From Haloplanus salinus (lineage in GTDB: Archaea; Halobacteriota; Halobacteria; Halobacteriales; Haloferacaceae), in contig NZ_QPHM01000001.1 in assembly GCF_003336245.1 (NCBI RefSeq), forward strand, positions 1,674,001-1,738,000: a DNA stretch of 64,000 bases, read 5' to 3'. A program made the translations under genes and the position numbers. Under the pieces are notes generated by a model, which saw only the letters and a list, made by a program, of their open reading frames with translations, searched no databases and was not told the origin of the DNA. Every line of letters begins with the position of its first letter. Position 1 is the stretch's first letter. This document shows, in pieces, positions 44,124-53,287 of this stretch.

Positions 44124-44169
44124 TTCCCGAGCGAGAACGCTTAAACGGCTACGGCCGGTATCGACGGTC

Positions 44170-44712
44170 ATGCAGCACGTGAAGGTACCGCAGGATCGTC
44201 TCGGCGTCCTCATCGGCGACGGTGGCGAGACGATGCGCGAGATCGAGCGACGCGCCGAGGTCCGCCTCGACATCGACTCCGAGAGCGGGAGCGTCGCCAT
44301 CGACGCCGTCGGCGACCCCGTCACCGCGATGGTCGCACCGGACATCGTCCGCGCCATCGGCCGCGGCTTCCGCCCGGACGCGGCGCTCTCCCTGCTCGAT
44401 AACGACATGCGGATGTTCGACCTCATCGACATCGACGAGGCCACGAGAAACAAAAACGACCTCCAACGACAGAAGGGACGGCTCATCGGCGAAGACGGCC
44501 GCACCCGCGAACTGATGGAGGAACTGACCGGCGCCGAGGTGGTCATCTACGGGACCACGCTGGGCATCATCGGGCAACCGGAGGAGGTTCAGGCCGTCCG
44601 CCGGGCCGCCGAGATGTTGCTCGACGGCGCCCCTCACGGCGCGGTGTACGGCTTCCTCGAACGCAAACACAACGAACTCACCCGCGGCGCCGACCTCCAG
44701 CCGTCGAGCTAA
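44170..44712 (+). CDS. KH-domain ribosome-assembly protein (Dim2/Pno1-like)
   Basis: 180 residues with two KH modules. The first is VPQDRLGVLIGDGGETMREIERRAEVRLDIDSESG (GxxG loop GDGG). The second is QKGRLIGEDGRTRELMEELTGAEVVIYG (GEDG). This is the archaeal homologue of Dim2/Pno1, which helps mature 16S rRNA 3' ends, consistent with the adjacent RIO1 kinase. Probably cotranscribed with it (46-bp gap). Confidence 0.9.
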   Translation: MQHVKVPQDRLGVLIGDGGETMREIERRAEVRLDIDSESGSVAIDAVGDPVTAMVAPDIVRAIGRGFRPDAALSLLDNDMRMFDLIDIDEATRNKNDLQRQKGRLIGEDGRTRELMEELTGAEVVIYGTTLGIIGQPEEVQAVRRAAEMLLDGAPHGAVYGFLERKHNELTRGADLQPSS

Positions 44713-44849
44713 CGCCCGTCCCGCTTCCGCCGCGACCATACGCCGTCCAGCCACCGGCCCGTGGTACCGAGTGACGGACAACATTCCCCCACCCTCACGC
44801 CACCGCCCGATTCGCCTAATCCCATGACCGCGTGAGGGTGTCGCAAGCG

Positions 44850-44872
44850 ACGAAACACAATTTTTTTATAGA
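44850..44872 (+). promoter_or_regulatory. Thermosome promoter (BRE and TATA)
   Basis: CGAAACACAA (44851-44860) precedes the run TTTTTTTATA (44861-44870). The TATA box is about 27 bp upstream of the expected transcription start just before ATG 44897. A CGAA element next to the TATA box matches what I recall for heat-shock-inducible haloarchaeal cct promoters. Confidence 0.6.
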
Positions 44873-44896
44873 ATCACAATCAATCAATGACCGATT

Positions 44897-46585
44897 ATGT
44901 CTCAGCGAATGCAGCAAGGCCAGCCGATGATCATTCTCGGCGAGGACTCCCAGCGGACACAGGGGAAAGACGCCCAGACGATGAATATCACGGCCGGCAA
45001 GGCCGTCGCGGAAGCCGTACGGACCACCCTCGGTCCGAAGGGAATGGACAAGATGCTCGTCGACTCCGGCGGGAGCGTCGTCGTCACGAACGACGGCGTC
45101 ACGATCCTGAAGGAGATGGACATCGACCACCCCGCCGCGAACATGATCGTCGAGGTGTCCGAGACCCAGGAAGACGAGGTCGGCGACGGCACCACGACGG
45201 CAGTCGTCGTTGCCGGTGAACTCCTCGACGAGGCCGAGGAGCTCATCGACCAGGACATCCACCCGACGACGCTGGCCCAGGGCTACCGCCGGGCCGCGGA
45301 GAAGGCGAAGGAGATCCTCGAGGAGAACGCAATCGACGTCTCCGCCGAGGACCGCGAGACGCTCGTGAAAATCGCCGCGACGGCGATGACGGGCAAGGGC
45401 GCCGAAAGCGCCAAAGACCAGCTCGCGGACCTGCTCGTCGACGCCGTACTCGCCGTGCGCGACGACGACGGCGTCGACACCGACAACGTCTCGATCGAGA
45501 AAGTCGTCGGCGGCGCCATCGACAACTCCGAGCTCATCGAGGGCGTCATCGTCGACAAGGAACGCGTCAGCGACGGCATGCCCTACGCCGTCGAGGACGC
45601 GAACATTGCGCTGATCGACGGCGCGCTCGAGGTCAAGGAGACCGAAATCGACGCCGAGGTCAACGTCACCGACCCCGACCAGCTCCAGCAGTTCCTCGAC
45701 CAGGAGGAGAAACAGCTTCGGGAGATGGTCGACCACCTCGAGGAAGTCGGCGCCGACGCCGTCTTCGTGGGGAGCGGCATCGACGACATGGCCCAGCACT
45801 ATCTGGCTCAGGAGGGCATCCTCGCCGTCCGCCGCGCGAAGGACAGCGACCTCTCGCGGCTCGCACGCTCGACCGGCGGCACCGTCGTCGGGAGCGTCGA
45901 CGACCTGACCGAGGACGACCTCGGCTTCGCCGGTTCCGTCGCACAGAAGGACATCGGCGGCGACGAGCGCATCTTCGTCGAGGACGTGGCCGAGGCCAAG
46001 TCCGTGACGCTCGTTCTCCGCGGTGGGACCGAACACGTCGTCGACGAGGTCGAACGCGCCGTCGAGGACTCCCTCGGCGTCGTCCGCACCACGCTGGAGG
46101 ACGGCAAGGTCCTGCCCGGCGGCGGTGCCCCCGAGACGGAACTCGCCCTCGGCCTGCGCGACTACGCCGACGACGTCGACGGCCGCGAGGCCCTCGCCGT
46201 CGAGGCGTTCGCCGAGGCCGTGGACATCATCCCGCGCACCCTCGCCGAGAACGCCGGTCTCGACCCCATCGACTCGCTGGTCGAACTCCGCGCCAGCCAC
46301 AGTGAAGGCAACCTCTCCGACGGCCTCGACGCCTACACGGGCGACGTGGTCGACATGGACGAGGAGGGCGTCGTCGAGCCCCTCCGCGTCAAGACCCAGG
46401 CCATCGAGAGCGCCACGGAAGCGGCCGTCATGATCCTCCGCATCGACGACGTCATCGCGGCCGGCGACCTCAAAGGTGGCGGCAGCGACGACGACGGTGA
46501 CGACGCCCCCGGCGGCCCCGGCGGCGGCATGGGCGGCGGCATGGGCGGCATGGGCGGTATGGGCGGCATGGGCGGCGCGATGTGA
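44897..46585 (+). CDS. thsA: Thermosome (group II chaperonin) subunit
   Basis: 562 residues. Signatures: [45 protein letters not shown] (ATP-binding), [17 protein letters not shown] and a Gly/Met-rich tail ([21 protein letters not shown]). It forms the hetero-oligomeric double ring that folds cytosolic proteins. Subunit letter (A, B or C) cannot be told from one gene. Its promoter is listed separately. Confidence 0.95.
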   Translation: MSQRMQQGQPMIILGEDSQRTQGKDAQTMNITAGKAVAEAVRTTLGPKGMDKMLVDSGGSVVVTNDGVTILKEMDIDHPAANMIVEVSETQEDEVGDGTTTAVVVAGELLDEAEELIDQDIHPTTLAQGYRRAAEKAKEILEENAIDVSAEDRETLVKIAATAMTGKGAESAKDQLADLLVDAVLAVRDDDGVDTDNVSIEKVVGGAIDNSELIEGVIVDKERVSDGMPYAVEDANIALIDGALEVKETEIDAEVNVTDPDQLQQFLDQEEKQLREMVDHLEEVGADAVFVGSGIDDMAQHYLAQEGILAVRRAKDSDLSRLARSTGGTVVGSVDDLTEDDLGFAGSVAQKDIGGDERIFVEDVAEAKSVTLVLRGGTEHVVDEVERAVEDSLGVVRTTLEDGKVLPGGGAPETELALGLRDYADDVDGREALAVEAFAEAVDIIPRTLAENAGLDPIDSLVELRASHSEGNLSDGLDAYTGDVVDMDEEGVVEPLRVKTQAIESATEAAVMILRIDDVIAAGDLKGGGSDDDGDDAPGGPGGGMGGGMGGMGGMGGMGGAM

Positions 46586-46717
46586 CGTAGGCCACAGCCC
46601 ACTCACCCCCACGCCCGCGAGTCGACTCGGCTTCCGATCGTCCCTCGATTTTTATCGACACCCCGCGACCGACGAGCCTCGGTCCCGCTCGGCGCGACGC
46701 GTTCGCCCCGAACGGGA

Positions 46718-48403
46718 TCAGAACGGTCGTTCCGCGTCGTCCCGTGCGATCTCCCGCAGCCGTTCCTCGTCCATCCCCTCGATCACGGCGTCGGGCATCC
46801 CGTCCGGGAGCGCGTCGCGCAACTCCGCGGGGACGCCGCCGTCAGTTCGACGGCCACCGTCGGTCGCCGACCGTGCGTTCGCCGAACGCGTGGCGTCGGT
46901 CACGGCCGTCATCTCGATTTCCTCGCCCGTGCCGAGGTCGTCGACGGCGTCGTCGATGACCGTGATCTGTCCGGACTGTGACCGAACGCTCTCGAGGACG
47001 CTCTCGGCTTCCGCGGTCATCTCGTCGGCACGGGCCGCGATATCGTCGACCATGTTCGACAGCTCCGAACTGGACGCGGCCTGTTCGTCGGTGGCGGTCG
47101 CCACCTCCTCGATGCCCGTCGCCACCGACTCCACGGAGTCGACGATGCGTTCCAACGCCGCCTGCGTCTCGTCGACGCGTTCCGTCCCCCGCTCGATGGC
47201 CTCGTCCGCCTCGTCGAGGCTCGACGCCGTGCTGTCGATGTGATCGGTCACCTCGACGATGATGTCCTCGACCCGGCTCGCCTGTTCCTGCGTGTCCTCC
47301 GCGAGGCTCTTGACCTCGTTCGCGACGACGGCGAAGCCGTCGCCGGCCTCGCCGGCCCGTGCGGCCTCGATAGACGCGTTGAGGGCGAGGATGTTCGTCT
47401 GGTTCGCGATGTCGTTGATGACCTCGACGATCCCTTCGACCTCGTCGATGGCGTCGACCAGGGCGTCCACGTCCTCGCCGATGTCGGCCTGTTTCGTCCC
47501 GACCCGTTCCATCGCCGCCATCGCCTCGCTCGCCGCGTCGTCGCCGTCGGCGGCGGCTTCGCGGGCCGCCTCGCTCGTCGTGGCCACGTCGTCCGTGGTC
47601 GCCGCGATCTCCTCGATGGTGGCGCTCAGATCCGCGATCTCCGACGAGAGATCGGCCGTACTCTCCGACTGCTCGCCGACGAGGCGGTCGACTTCCGTCA
47701 TCCGCTTGGTGACGCTCGCCGCCTCCGTCTGTACCTCGTCGATGGAGTCCGAGATCTCCTCGCGCATCTCCCGCGACGCCTCGAGTTCGTCGTACAGGTC
47801 CTCGGAGTAGGAGTGGAGGTAGGTATCGTTGACGACCTGCATATCGAGGTTCGTGCCACGCACCGCCGACTTGGCGGTTTCGAACCCCTCCTCGATGGCA
47901 TCGGCCACGGCTTCGGTATGCTCCTCGGGTAGCTCCGCCGTCGCCGACGCGACGGTCTCGGCGACGAGTTCGTCGAGAACGATGTTGAGCAGGTTGCCGA
48001 ACATGCCACCGAAGTAATGCAGCGGCATATCGAGCCGGTCGTGCAGGCTGCCGATCCGGGTCCGGTGTTTGAAATACTCGCGGTCGTACTGGCCGCCGGT
48101 GAGGGTCCGGAGGTAGCCCGAGACGATCCCCCTGAGTGCGGTCTCGTCGCGCGGCGACCGATCCAGAATCTCCTGCGTGCGGTCGTGGTCGTGGATGGGG
48201 CGGAGAAAGGCGTCGACGAGTTCCCCTTCCCGCGTCTCGACGACGTCACGAAGCTCCGCCAGTCGCTCCGCGTCCGCCGTGGTGAACCCGAGGAAGTCCT
48301 TTCGCCACTCGATCTCTTCGTCGGTCAGGCCGATTTCGGTTGCGAGTTGCTCCGTCGACTTGTCACCGATACCGATCGACTGTCCGTCCACGAGGGAACT
48401 CAT
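46718..48403 (-). CDS. hemAT: HemAT-type globin-coupled methyl-accepting transducer
   Basis: 561 residues. A globin-coupled sensor domain (about 20-190) opens with [25 protein letters not shown] and includes the proximal-histidine segment [15 protein letters not shown] (candidate haem ligand H121). A cytoplasmic MCP signalling domain follows, with the hairpin tip [38 protein letters not shown]. No membrane segments. It would bind oxygen and signal through CheA/CheW for aerotaxis. Confidence 0.9.
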   Translation of the reverse strand: MSSLVDGQSIGIGDKSTEQLATEIGLTDEEIEWRKDFLGFTTADAERLAELRDVVETREGELVDAFLRPIHDHDRTQEILDRSPRDETALRGIVSGYLRTLTGGQYDREYFKHRTRIGSLHDRLDMPLHYFGGMFGNLLNIVLDELVAETVASATAELPEEHTEAVADAIEEGFETAKSAVRGTNLDMQVVNDTYLHSYSEDLYDELEASREMREEISDSIDEVQTEAASVTKRMTEVDRLVGEQSESTADLSSEIADLSATIEEIAATTDDVATTSEAAREAAADGDDAASEAMAAMERVGTKQADIGEDVDALVDAIDEVEGIVEVINDIANQTNILALNASIEAARAGEAGDGFAVVANEVKSLAEDTQEQASRVEDIIVEVTDHIDSTASSLDEADEAIERGTERVDETQAALERIVDSVESVATGIEEVATATDEQAASSSELSNMVDDIAARADEMTAEAESVLESVRSQSGQITVIDDAVDDLGTGEEIEMTAVTDATRSANARSATDGGRRTDGGVPAELRDALPDGMPDAVIEGMDEERLREIARDDAERPF

Positions 48404-48534
48404 GGTTCGTCACACCGCTCGCCCCGTGATAACGATGTGCGCCAAAGTATCATGGATGATACGGCGAGCGGGTCGTGGTGGGGGCACGCCCGCGGATGAG
48501 AGGTGGGGTCGGCGGCGGCCGCCGAGGGGTCCTC

Positions 48535-48619
48535 TCATACGGTTTATCGTAAGTCATTGCCGGTGTTCACCAAGACGGTCCGGCGAACCACCGGTAAACA
48601 GTTACAATAATCCGTATCA
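48535..48619. repeat. 85-bp imperfect palindromic repeat
   Basis: TCATACGGTTTATCGTAA (48535-48552) inverts to TGATACGGATTATTGTAA read from 48619 on the minus strand, and pairing continues through CCGGTG and a GGCGAAC/TTCACC core. The right-hand end coincides with the SufS stop codon (48617-48619). The CATACGGTTTA half also occurs at about 58.1, 58.4 and 58.6 kb. Confidence 0.7.
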
Positions 48620-49894
48620 GGCGAACAGGTCGCGGGCACCTTCGAGCGCGTCGATCAGCCGGTCGACCTCCTCGCGCGTGTTGTAGATGTAGAAGGAGGC
48701 ACGCGCGGAGGCCGCGGCGCCGAGTTTGTCGTGGAGCGGCTGGGTGCAGTGATCGCCGGCACGGATGGCGACGCCGTATTCGTTGACGATGCTGGAGAGG
48801 TCGTGGGCGTGGACCGAATCGAGGTTGAAGGCGACGAGGCCGCCGCGGTCGTCGCCCGGCGGGCCGTAGACGGTCACGTCGTCGAACTCGGCCAGGCGGT
48901 CGTAGGCGTACTCGGCGAGGAGTTCCTCGTGGGCCTGCACCGCGTCCATGCCGATGTCTTCGAGATAGTCGACGGCGGCGGCGAAGGCGATGCCCTGCGC
49001 GATGGAGGGGGTCCCGGCCTCGAACTTCCAGGGGAGGTCCTCCCACGTCGAGTCGTCGTAGGTGACCCGGCGGATCATGTCGCCGCCGTAGAGGTAGGGA
49101 CTCATCTCCTCTAAGATCGCCTCCTTCCCGTAGAGCGTACCGATACCCGTCGGGCCGCACATCTTGTGGCCGGAGAACGCGAAGAAGTCGGCGTCCATCT
49201 CCTGTACGTCGACGGGCCGCGTCGGCGCCGACTGGGCGCCGTCGACGAAGATGTAGGCGCCGTGGTCGTGGGCCATGTCGGCCAGTTCCGCGACGGGGGT
49301 CACCGTCCCCAGCGTGTTCGAGACGTGAACGACCGACACCATCGCCGTCGAGTCGTCGATCAACTCGGCGGCGTGGTCCATGTCGAGGTACCCCTGCTCG
49401 TCCACGCGGATGTAACGCACCTCCGCGCCCGTCTTCTTGGCGATCTGTTGCCACGTCACCAGCGAGGCGTGGTGTTCCATCTCGGTCATCACGACCGAGT
49501 CGTCGGGACCGAGTTCGTTCAGCCCCCACGCGTAGGCGACGAGGTTCTCGCTCTCGGTGGTGTTTTTGGTGAAGACGATCTCCTCCCGGCCCGACGCCCC
49601 GATGAAGTCGGCGACGGTGTCGTGGGCCTTCTCGTAGGCCACCGAGGCTTCCTGACTCAACTGGTGAATCCCTCGGTGGACGTTCGCGTTGTACCCTCGG
49701 TAGTAGTCGCTGATCGTCTCGACCACCTGTTCCGGCGTGTGACTGGTCGCGGCGTTGTCCAGATAACACAGCGGCGTGTCGTCTTCCGGCCCCTCGCCGG
49801 GCGTCTCCACGTCACCGCCGACTTTCCGGTCGAGGATGGGGAAATCGGCCCGGATGGCCTCTACGTCGAACGGATACGATTCCTGCACTCCCAT
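48617..49894 (-). CDS. sufS: Cysteine desulfurase SufS
   Basis: 425 residues. PLP-binding SGHKMCGPTG (Lys forming the Schiff base), ANVHRGIHQLSQEA, TRPVDVQEMDADFFAF, and the catalytic cysteine loop RAGDHCTQPLHDKLG. It supplies sulfur for Fe-S cluster assembly. No SufBCD genes are nearby in this window. The stop codon overlaps the palindromic repeat. Confidence 0.93.
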   Translation of the reverse strand: MGVQESYPFDVEAIRADFPILDRKVGGDVETPGEGPEDDTPLCYLDNAATSHTPEQVVETISDYYRGYNANVHRGIHQLSQEASVAYEKAHDTVADFIGASGREEIVFTKNTTESENLVAYAWGLNELGPDDSVVMTEMEHHASLVTWQQIAKKTGAEVRYIRVDEQGYLDMDHAAELIDDSTAMVSVVHVSNTLGTVTPVAELADMAHDHGAYIFVDGAQSAPTRPVDVQEMDADFFAFSGHKMCGPTGIGTLYGKEAILEEMSPYLYGGDMIRRVTYDDSTWEDLPWKFEAGTPSIAQGIAFAAAVDYLEDIGMDAVQAHEELLAEYAYDRLAEFDDVTVYGPPGDDRGGLVAFNLDSVHAHDLSSIVNEYGVAIRAGDHCTQPLHDKLGAAASARASFYIYNTREEVDRLIDALEGARDLFA

Positions 49895-50024
49895 TGACGC
49901 CAGCTAGGGTCTGGAGGGATAACACCCCTTCGGTGTCTCACCCGGCCGTGGACCGGTTCGGGTTATCGACCGCCGACTTGGTCAGACACCAACTTCTTTA
50001 CGCGTACTCACACGTACCCTGCCT

Positions 50025-50702
50025 ATGGAACGCCGAAAGATGTTGACAGCGTGTGGAACGGTTTTCACGGGACTGCTCGCCGGCTGTAGCGGGGGCGGGG
50101 GCGAGGACGGGGACGGGGACGGGGACGCGACGCCGACGGCGACGGCGACGACGGAGCCGACGGCGACCGAAACCGACGCGCCGACCGCCACCGCGACGGA
50201 AGCGCCCGAGCCGACGGAGACGCCGGCATCCGGCGGCCCGACCCACGGGCTCGACGAACGGTTCACCGTCGGAAGCGGCGAGAACGCTATCGACTACCGC
50301 ATCATCGACTTCTACCGTACGGATCGGATCGGGAGCAGCGCGAACAACCGGACCGCCGACGGCACCTACCTGCTCATTCTCCTGGAGTTCTACAACCCAC
50401 AGAACGACGCGACCACGTTCCCACGGAACCAGTTCATCGTGGGTAACGAGGAACAGATTCGCTACGTCGACGAGGACGCGACGCCGCTGGTTTCGGACGA
50501 CGACCGGATCGACACCGATCCGCTCCTCAACGCCACCGTCCTCGCCGGCAGTTCGAAAGTCGGTGCCGTGGTCTTCGACCTGGATCCCGACCGGTCGTAC
50601 CGGATCCGATTCCTTCCGACCGGTGGCGAGGGTGAGACACACTACCTCGACATCGGTACGATCTCCGATATTCAACCCCTCGAGAGTTCGATCGTCGGCT
50701 AA
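50025..50702 (+). CDS. DUF4352-type exported lipoprotein
   Basis: 225 residues. MERRKMLTACGTVFTGLLAGCSGGGGEDGD: twin arginines, hydrophobic core and lipobox. Then a low-complexity Thr/Ala/Glu linker (PTATATTEPTATETDAPTAT...) and a beta-sandwich (YLLILLEFYNPQNDATTFPRNQFIVGNEEQIRYV) fitting DUF4352. Surface-anchored; function unknown. Convergent with the DUF424 gene (4-bp overlap). Confidence 0.8.
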   Translation: MERRKMLTACGTVFTGLLAGCSGGGGEDGDGDGDATPTATATTEPTATETDAPTATATEAPEPTETPASGGPTHGLDERFTVGSGENAIDYRIIDFYRTDRIGSSANNRTADGTYLLILLEFYNPQNDATTFPRNQFIVGNEEQIRYVDEDATPLVSDDDRIDTDPLLNATVLAGSSKVGAVVFDLDPDRSYRIRFLPTGGEGETHYLDIGTISDIQPLESSIVG

Positions 50703-50989
50703 AGCCAGAGCAACTGCGCGTGGAGCGCGTCGCCGAGATCCAAGACGCGTTCCTCGTCGACGAGGCCGGCCTCAATGGCGACGGTGACACACTCCTCGCC
50801 GACGAGGTTGGCGACCGAGGCCCGCGTCAGCGAGTCCACCACCTCGTCGGCGTCGGCTTCGTCGCCCCCGTAGAACTCCTCGGTCACCGTCAGCGACACG
50901 TCGTCGTCGCCGTAGGTTTCGCCGAGACACTCCTCGTCACAGACGGCGACGAGCAGCCCCTCGGGGGTGTCGCGCTCGCGGACCAACAT
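50699..50989 (-). CDS. DUF424-family protein
   Basis: 96 residues. MLVRERDTPEGLLVAVCDEECLGETYGDDDVSLTVTEEFYGG...LVGEECVTVAIEAGLV matches the archaeal DUF424 family (small beta-rich protein). The start codon directly abuts the stop of the upstream TPR gene (no spacing), so they are coupled. Function unknown to me, suspected RNA- or ribosome-related. Confidence 0.8.
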   Translation of the reverse strand: MLVRERDTPEGLLVAVCDEECLGETYGDDDVSLTVTEEFYGGDEADADEVVDSLTRASVANLVGEECVTVAIEAGLVDEERVLDLGDALHAQLLWL

Positions 50990-51721
50990 CTACCGGTCCT
51001 CGACCAGTTCACGTTCGGCCTCCTCGCGTAGCTCCTCGGCCTGCTCTTGGACGCGTTCGGCCTCCTCGCTCCGTCCCGCCTCCTCCAAGGCGATGGCCTT
51101 CTCCTCCAGCACCGCGGTGTTGCGCATCCCGAGACGGATGGCGTTGTCAAAGCAGTCGACCGCGTTCTCGTGCAGGCCACGCTCCGAGAGAAAGAAGCCG
51201 CGGTTGTACCACGCCTGCGCGAACCGAGGGTCAACCTCGACCGCCCGCTCGGCGTGTTCCAACGCCTGTTCCGTGCGCCCCCACTCCCAGAGCGCGTACG
51301 CCAGATTCGTGTGTGCCGACGCGGCGTGTTCGGAGTCCTCGCCGATGGCCAGCGCTTCCTCGTAAGCACCGACCGCCTCGTCGTACTCCTCGAGTTGGGC
51401 GTGGGCGGCGCCCTTGTTCACCCACGCCTCCTGCTCGATTCGGTCGTTCTCGGCGAACCCCGCCGCCCGCTCGAACGTCTCCGTCGCCTCCTCGAAGCGG
51501 TTGATACCCATGTAAGAGAGTCCGACGTCGACGAGGCGTTCGGCGTCGACCTGGTCGCTGGCGACGTTGCGCTCGTCGAGCATGTCGGTCAGCACCCGCG
51601 AGTCGACGGGGTCGACCTGCGCCGGGTCGACCGAGAGTTCGGGCGGGTCGAGCGAGAACTCCTCGTACTCCTCGTCGAAGCCCTGCCCTTCCGAGAACCG
51701 GTGGGGGCGGTCGTCGTCCAT
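50990..51721 (-). CDS. TPR-repeat protein
   Basis: 243 residues. From about residue 65 there are roughly four tetratricopeptide repeats (VDVGLSYMGINRFEEATETFERAAGFAENDRIEQEAWVNKGAAHAQLEEYDEAVGAYEEALAI...). The N-terminal about 60 residues are acidic and disordered. A scaffold for protein interactions. Cotranscribed with DUF424. Confidence 0.85.
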   Translation of the reverse strand: MDDDRPHRFSEGQGFDEEYEEFSLDPPELSVDPAQVDPVDSRVLTDMLDERNVASDQVDAERLVDVGLSYMGINRFEEATETFERAAGFAENDRIEQEAWVNKGAAHAQLEEYDEAVGAYEEALAIGEDSEHAASAHTNLAYALWEWGRTEQALEHAERAVEVDPRFAQAWYNRGFFLSERGLHENAVDCFDNAIRLGMRNTAVLEEKAIALEEAGRSEEAERVQEQAEELREEAERELVEDR

Positions 51722-51808
51722 ACGGGCGTTTCGGCGCCGGATCGGTTAAGACCTGCGTCACCGGCTCTCCGGCGTAGGGCTTACGACCGCCCGTCGCTCA
51801 TCCTCCCC

Positions 51809-52351
51809 ATGCGACTGTTCGTCAGCGTCGACCTCGACGACCCCGACGCCGTCGCCGGCACACAGGCCCACTTGCCCGACGTGGCGAGCCTCCGTCCCGT
51901 CGACCCTCGAGGGGCCCACGTGACGCTGAAGTTCCTCGGCGAAGCCGACCCGGACCGCCTCGACGACGCCCTCGCGACGGCCGTCGACGACGCCGGCGTC
52001 GCGCCCTTCCGCATGGTCGTCGGCGGCTTCGGCGTCTTCCCCTCGCTCGACTACATCAGCGTCGTCTGGACGGGCGTCCGCGAGGGCGCCCCCGAACTCA
52101 CGCGTCTGCACGAGGCGATCGAACGCGAGACGACGGCGCTCGGCGTCGACCCCGCCGACCACGCGTTCACGCCCCACGTCACCCTCGCACGGATGGACGA
52201 CGCTCGGGGCACGGAAGCGGTCCAGCAGGTCGTTCGTGAGGCCGATCCCACCGTCGGCCGATACGACGTGACGGAGGTGCGTCTCACCGAGAGCCGACCG
52301 ACGGACGACGGGCCGGCGTACCGGACGGTCGCGCGGTTCCCGCTGGCGTGA
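51809..52351 (+). CDS. thpR: RNA 2',3'-cyclic phosphodiesterase (2'-5' RNA ligase family)
   Basis: 180 residues from ATG 51809. The two HxTx motifs HVTLKFLG (about 40-47) and HVTLARMD (about 126-133) define the LigT/ThpR fold. The enzyme handles 2',3'-cyclic ends of RNA. Divergent from the TPR gene. An earlier in-frame extension overlaps that gene and is not used. Confidence 0.93.
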   Translation: MRLFVSVDLDDPDAVAGTQAHLPDVASLRPVDPRGAHVTLKFLGEADPDRLDDALATAVDDAGVAPFRMVVGGFGVFPSLDYISVVWTGVREGAPELTRLHEAIERETTALGVDPADHAFTPHVTLARMDDARGTEAVQQVVREADPTVGRYDVTEVRLTESRPTDDGPAYRTVARFPLA

Positions 52352-53287
52352 CGCCGGACGCCGCCGGCCCGATGCACGGCCGGCAGCGAGTGCACGACGC
52401 AGTCGCGTGCCCCCGAGCGAAGTCGTAGCCACGACCACCGCGACCGAGAACCCGGCACGACCGCCACACCCGCGCCGTACGATGGCACTCCGGGGCCGAC
52501 AACGACGGCCCTCACTCCCCGCTCCGAACGACGTAGTACGGTAGAAACGGACCAAACGATCCCCCGAGTCGGATCGGATCGCCAACCCGACTCAGTGGCT
52601 ATCGGTTGCGTCAGTCGTGGTTACGTGAGTGCGAGGAGAAAGCCCCGCGCTTCAGGGCGGGGATGAATCCGACACGCTCATGCCACTCGCTCTCATACAT
52701 TGGTCTACCGGAGTTCCCTCGCCGGGACACACCGGCTTCGCCGGTACAGACGCTTTGCGTCCACGTCCCACGGGGTAACAAATCCGACACCAGTCCACGG
52801 CGTAACACCTCAGGTGACGCGAACCGTGGTACCCAGTCGGCTGAATACCCGACCGTGGAGGGGCGAACGGTATTCGCCCCGTCGAAGCGTCTGGCACGTC
52901 CGGGTGGGAAGGCCGCTTTGACACGGCTAAACGCACTGCAAAGCACGCCCTTGGTAATAACTGGGCGGCGACCCCCGACGTGGGACGCGAAAGCGTACTT
53001 CGCCACCGAGGAAACGTGCAACCTTGAACTCCCCTTCGGGGAATCCTCGCCCTTCAGGGCGGGGAGGATGTCAACGGCGTCCTCCACGTCCATGCCGGCC
53101 TCGTCGGGGGATGGACTCCCGTTGCACTCGCGGGTGTCGGCTCCGCCGGTGCACTCGTGCTCCTCTCGACCGACCATCGGCGGCGACCGCTCTCCCCCAT
53201 CGGTGGTCCGGACACTACGGTGCCGTTTCCCCTCCGGATCGTGGCCAAGTCGGCATACGGGACGACCGACCGCGTCGACGGGGCGGT
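52352..53287. other. Gene-free stretch around the IS remnant
   Basis: No convincing gene on either strand; long frames here only read through the element and have no coding character. Besides the two hairpins, nothing else recognised. Confidence 0.4.
52637..53075. mobile_element. IS1341/TnpB-type element ends without tnpB
   Basis: At 52643-52662 a hairpin CCCCGC..TTCAGG..GCGGGG is followed by ATGAATCCGAC. At 53044-53068 TCCTCGCCC-TTCA-GGGCGGGGAGGA is followed by TGTCAAC. I recall both as end structures of haloarchaeal IS200/IS605-IS1341 elements; the second is the right-end hairpin over which TnpB guide RNA is made. The 380 bp between them holds no tnpB or tnpA. It is a MITE-like derivative or a stand-alone guide-RNA remnant. 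Confidence 0.5.
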
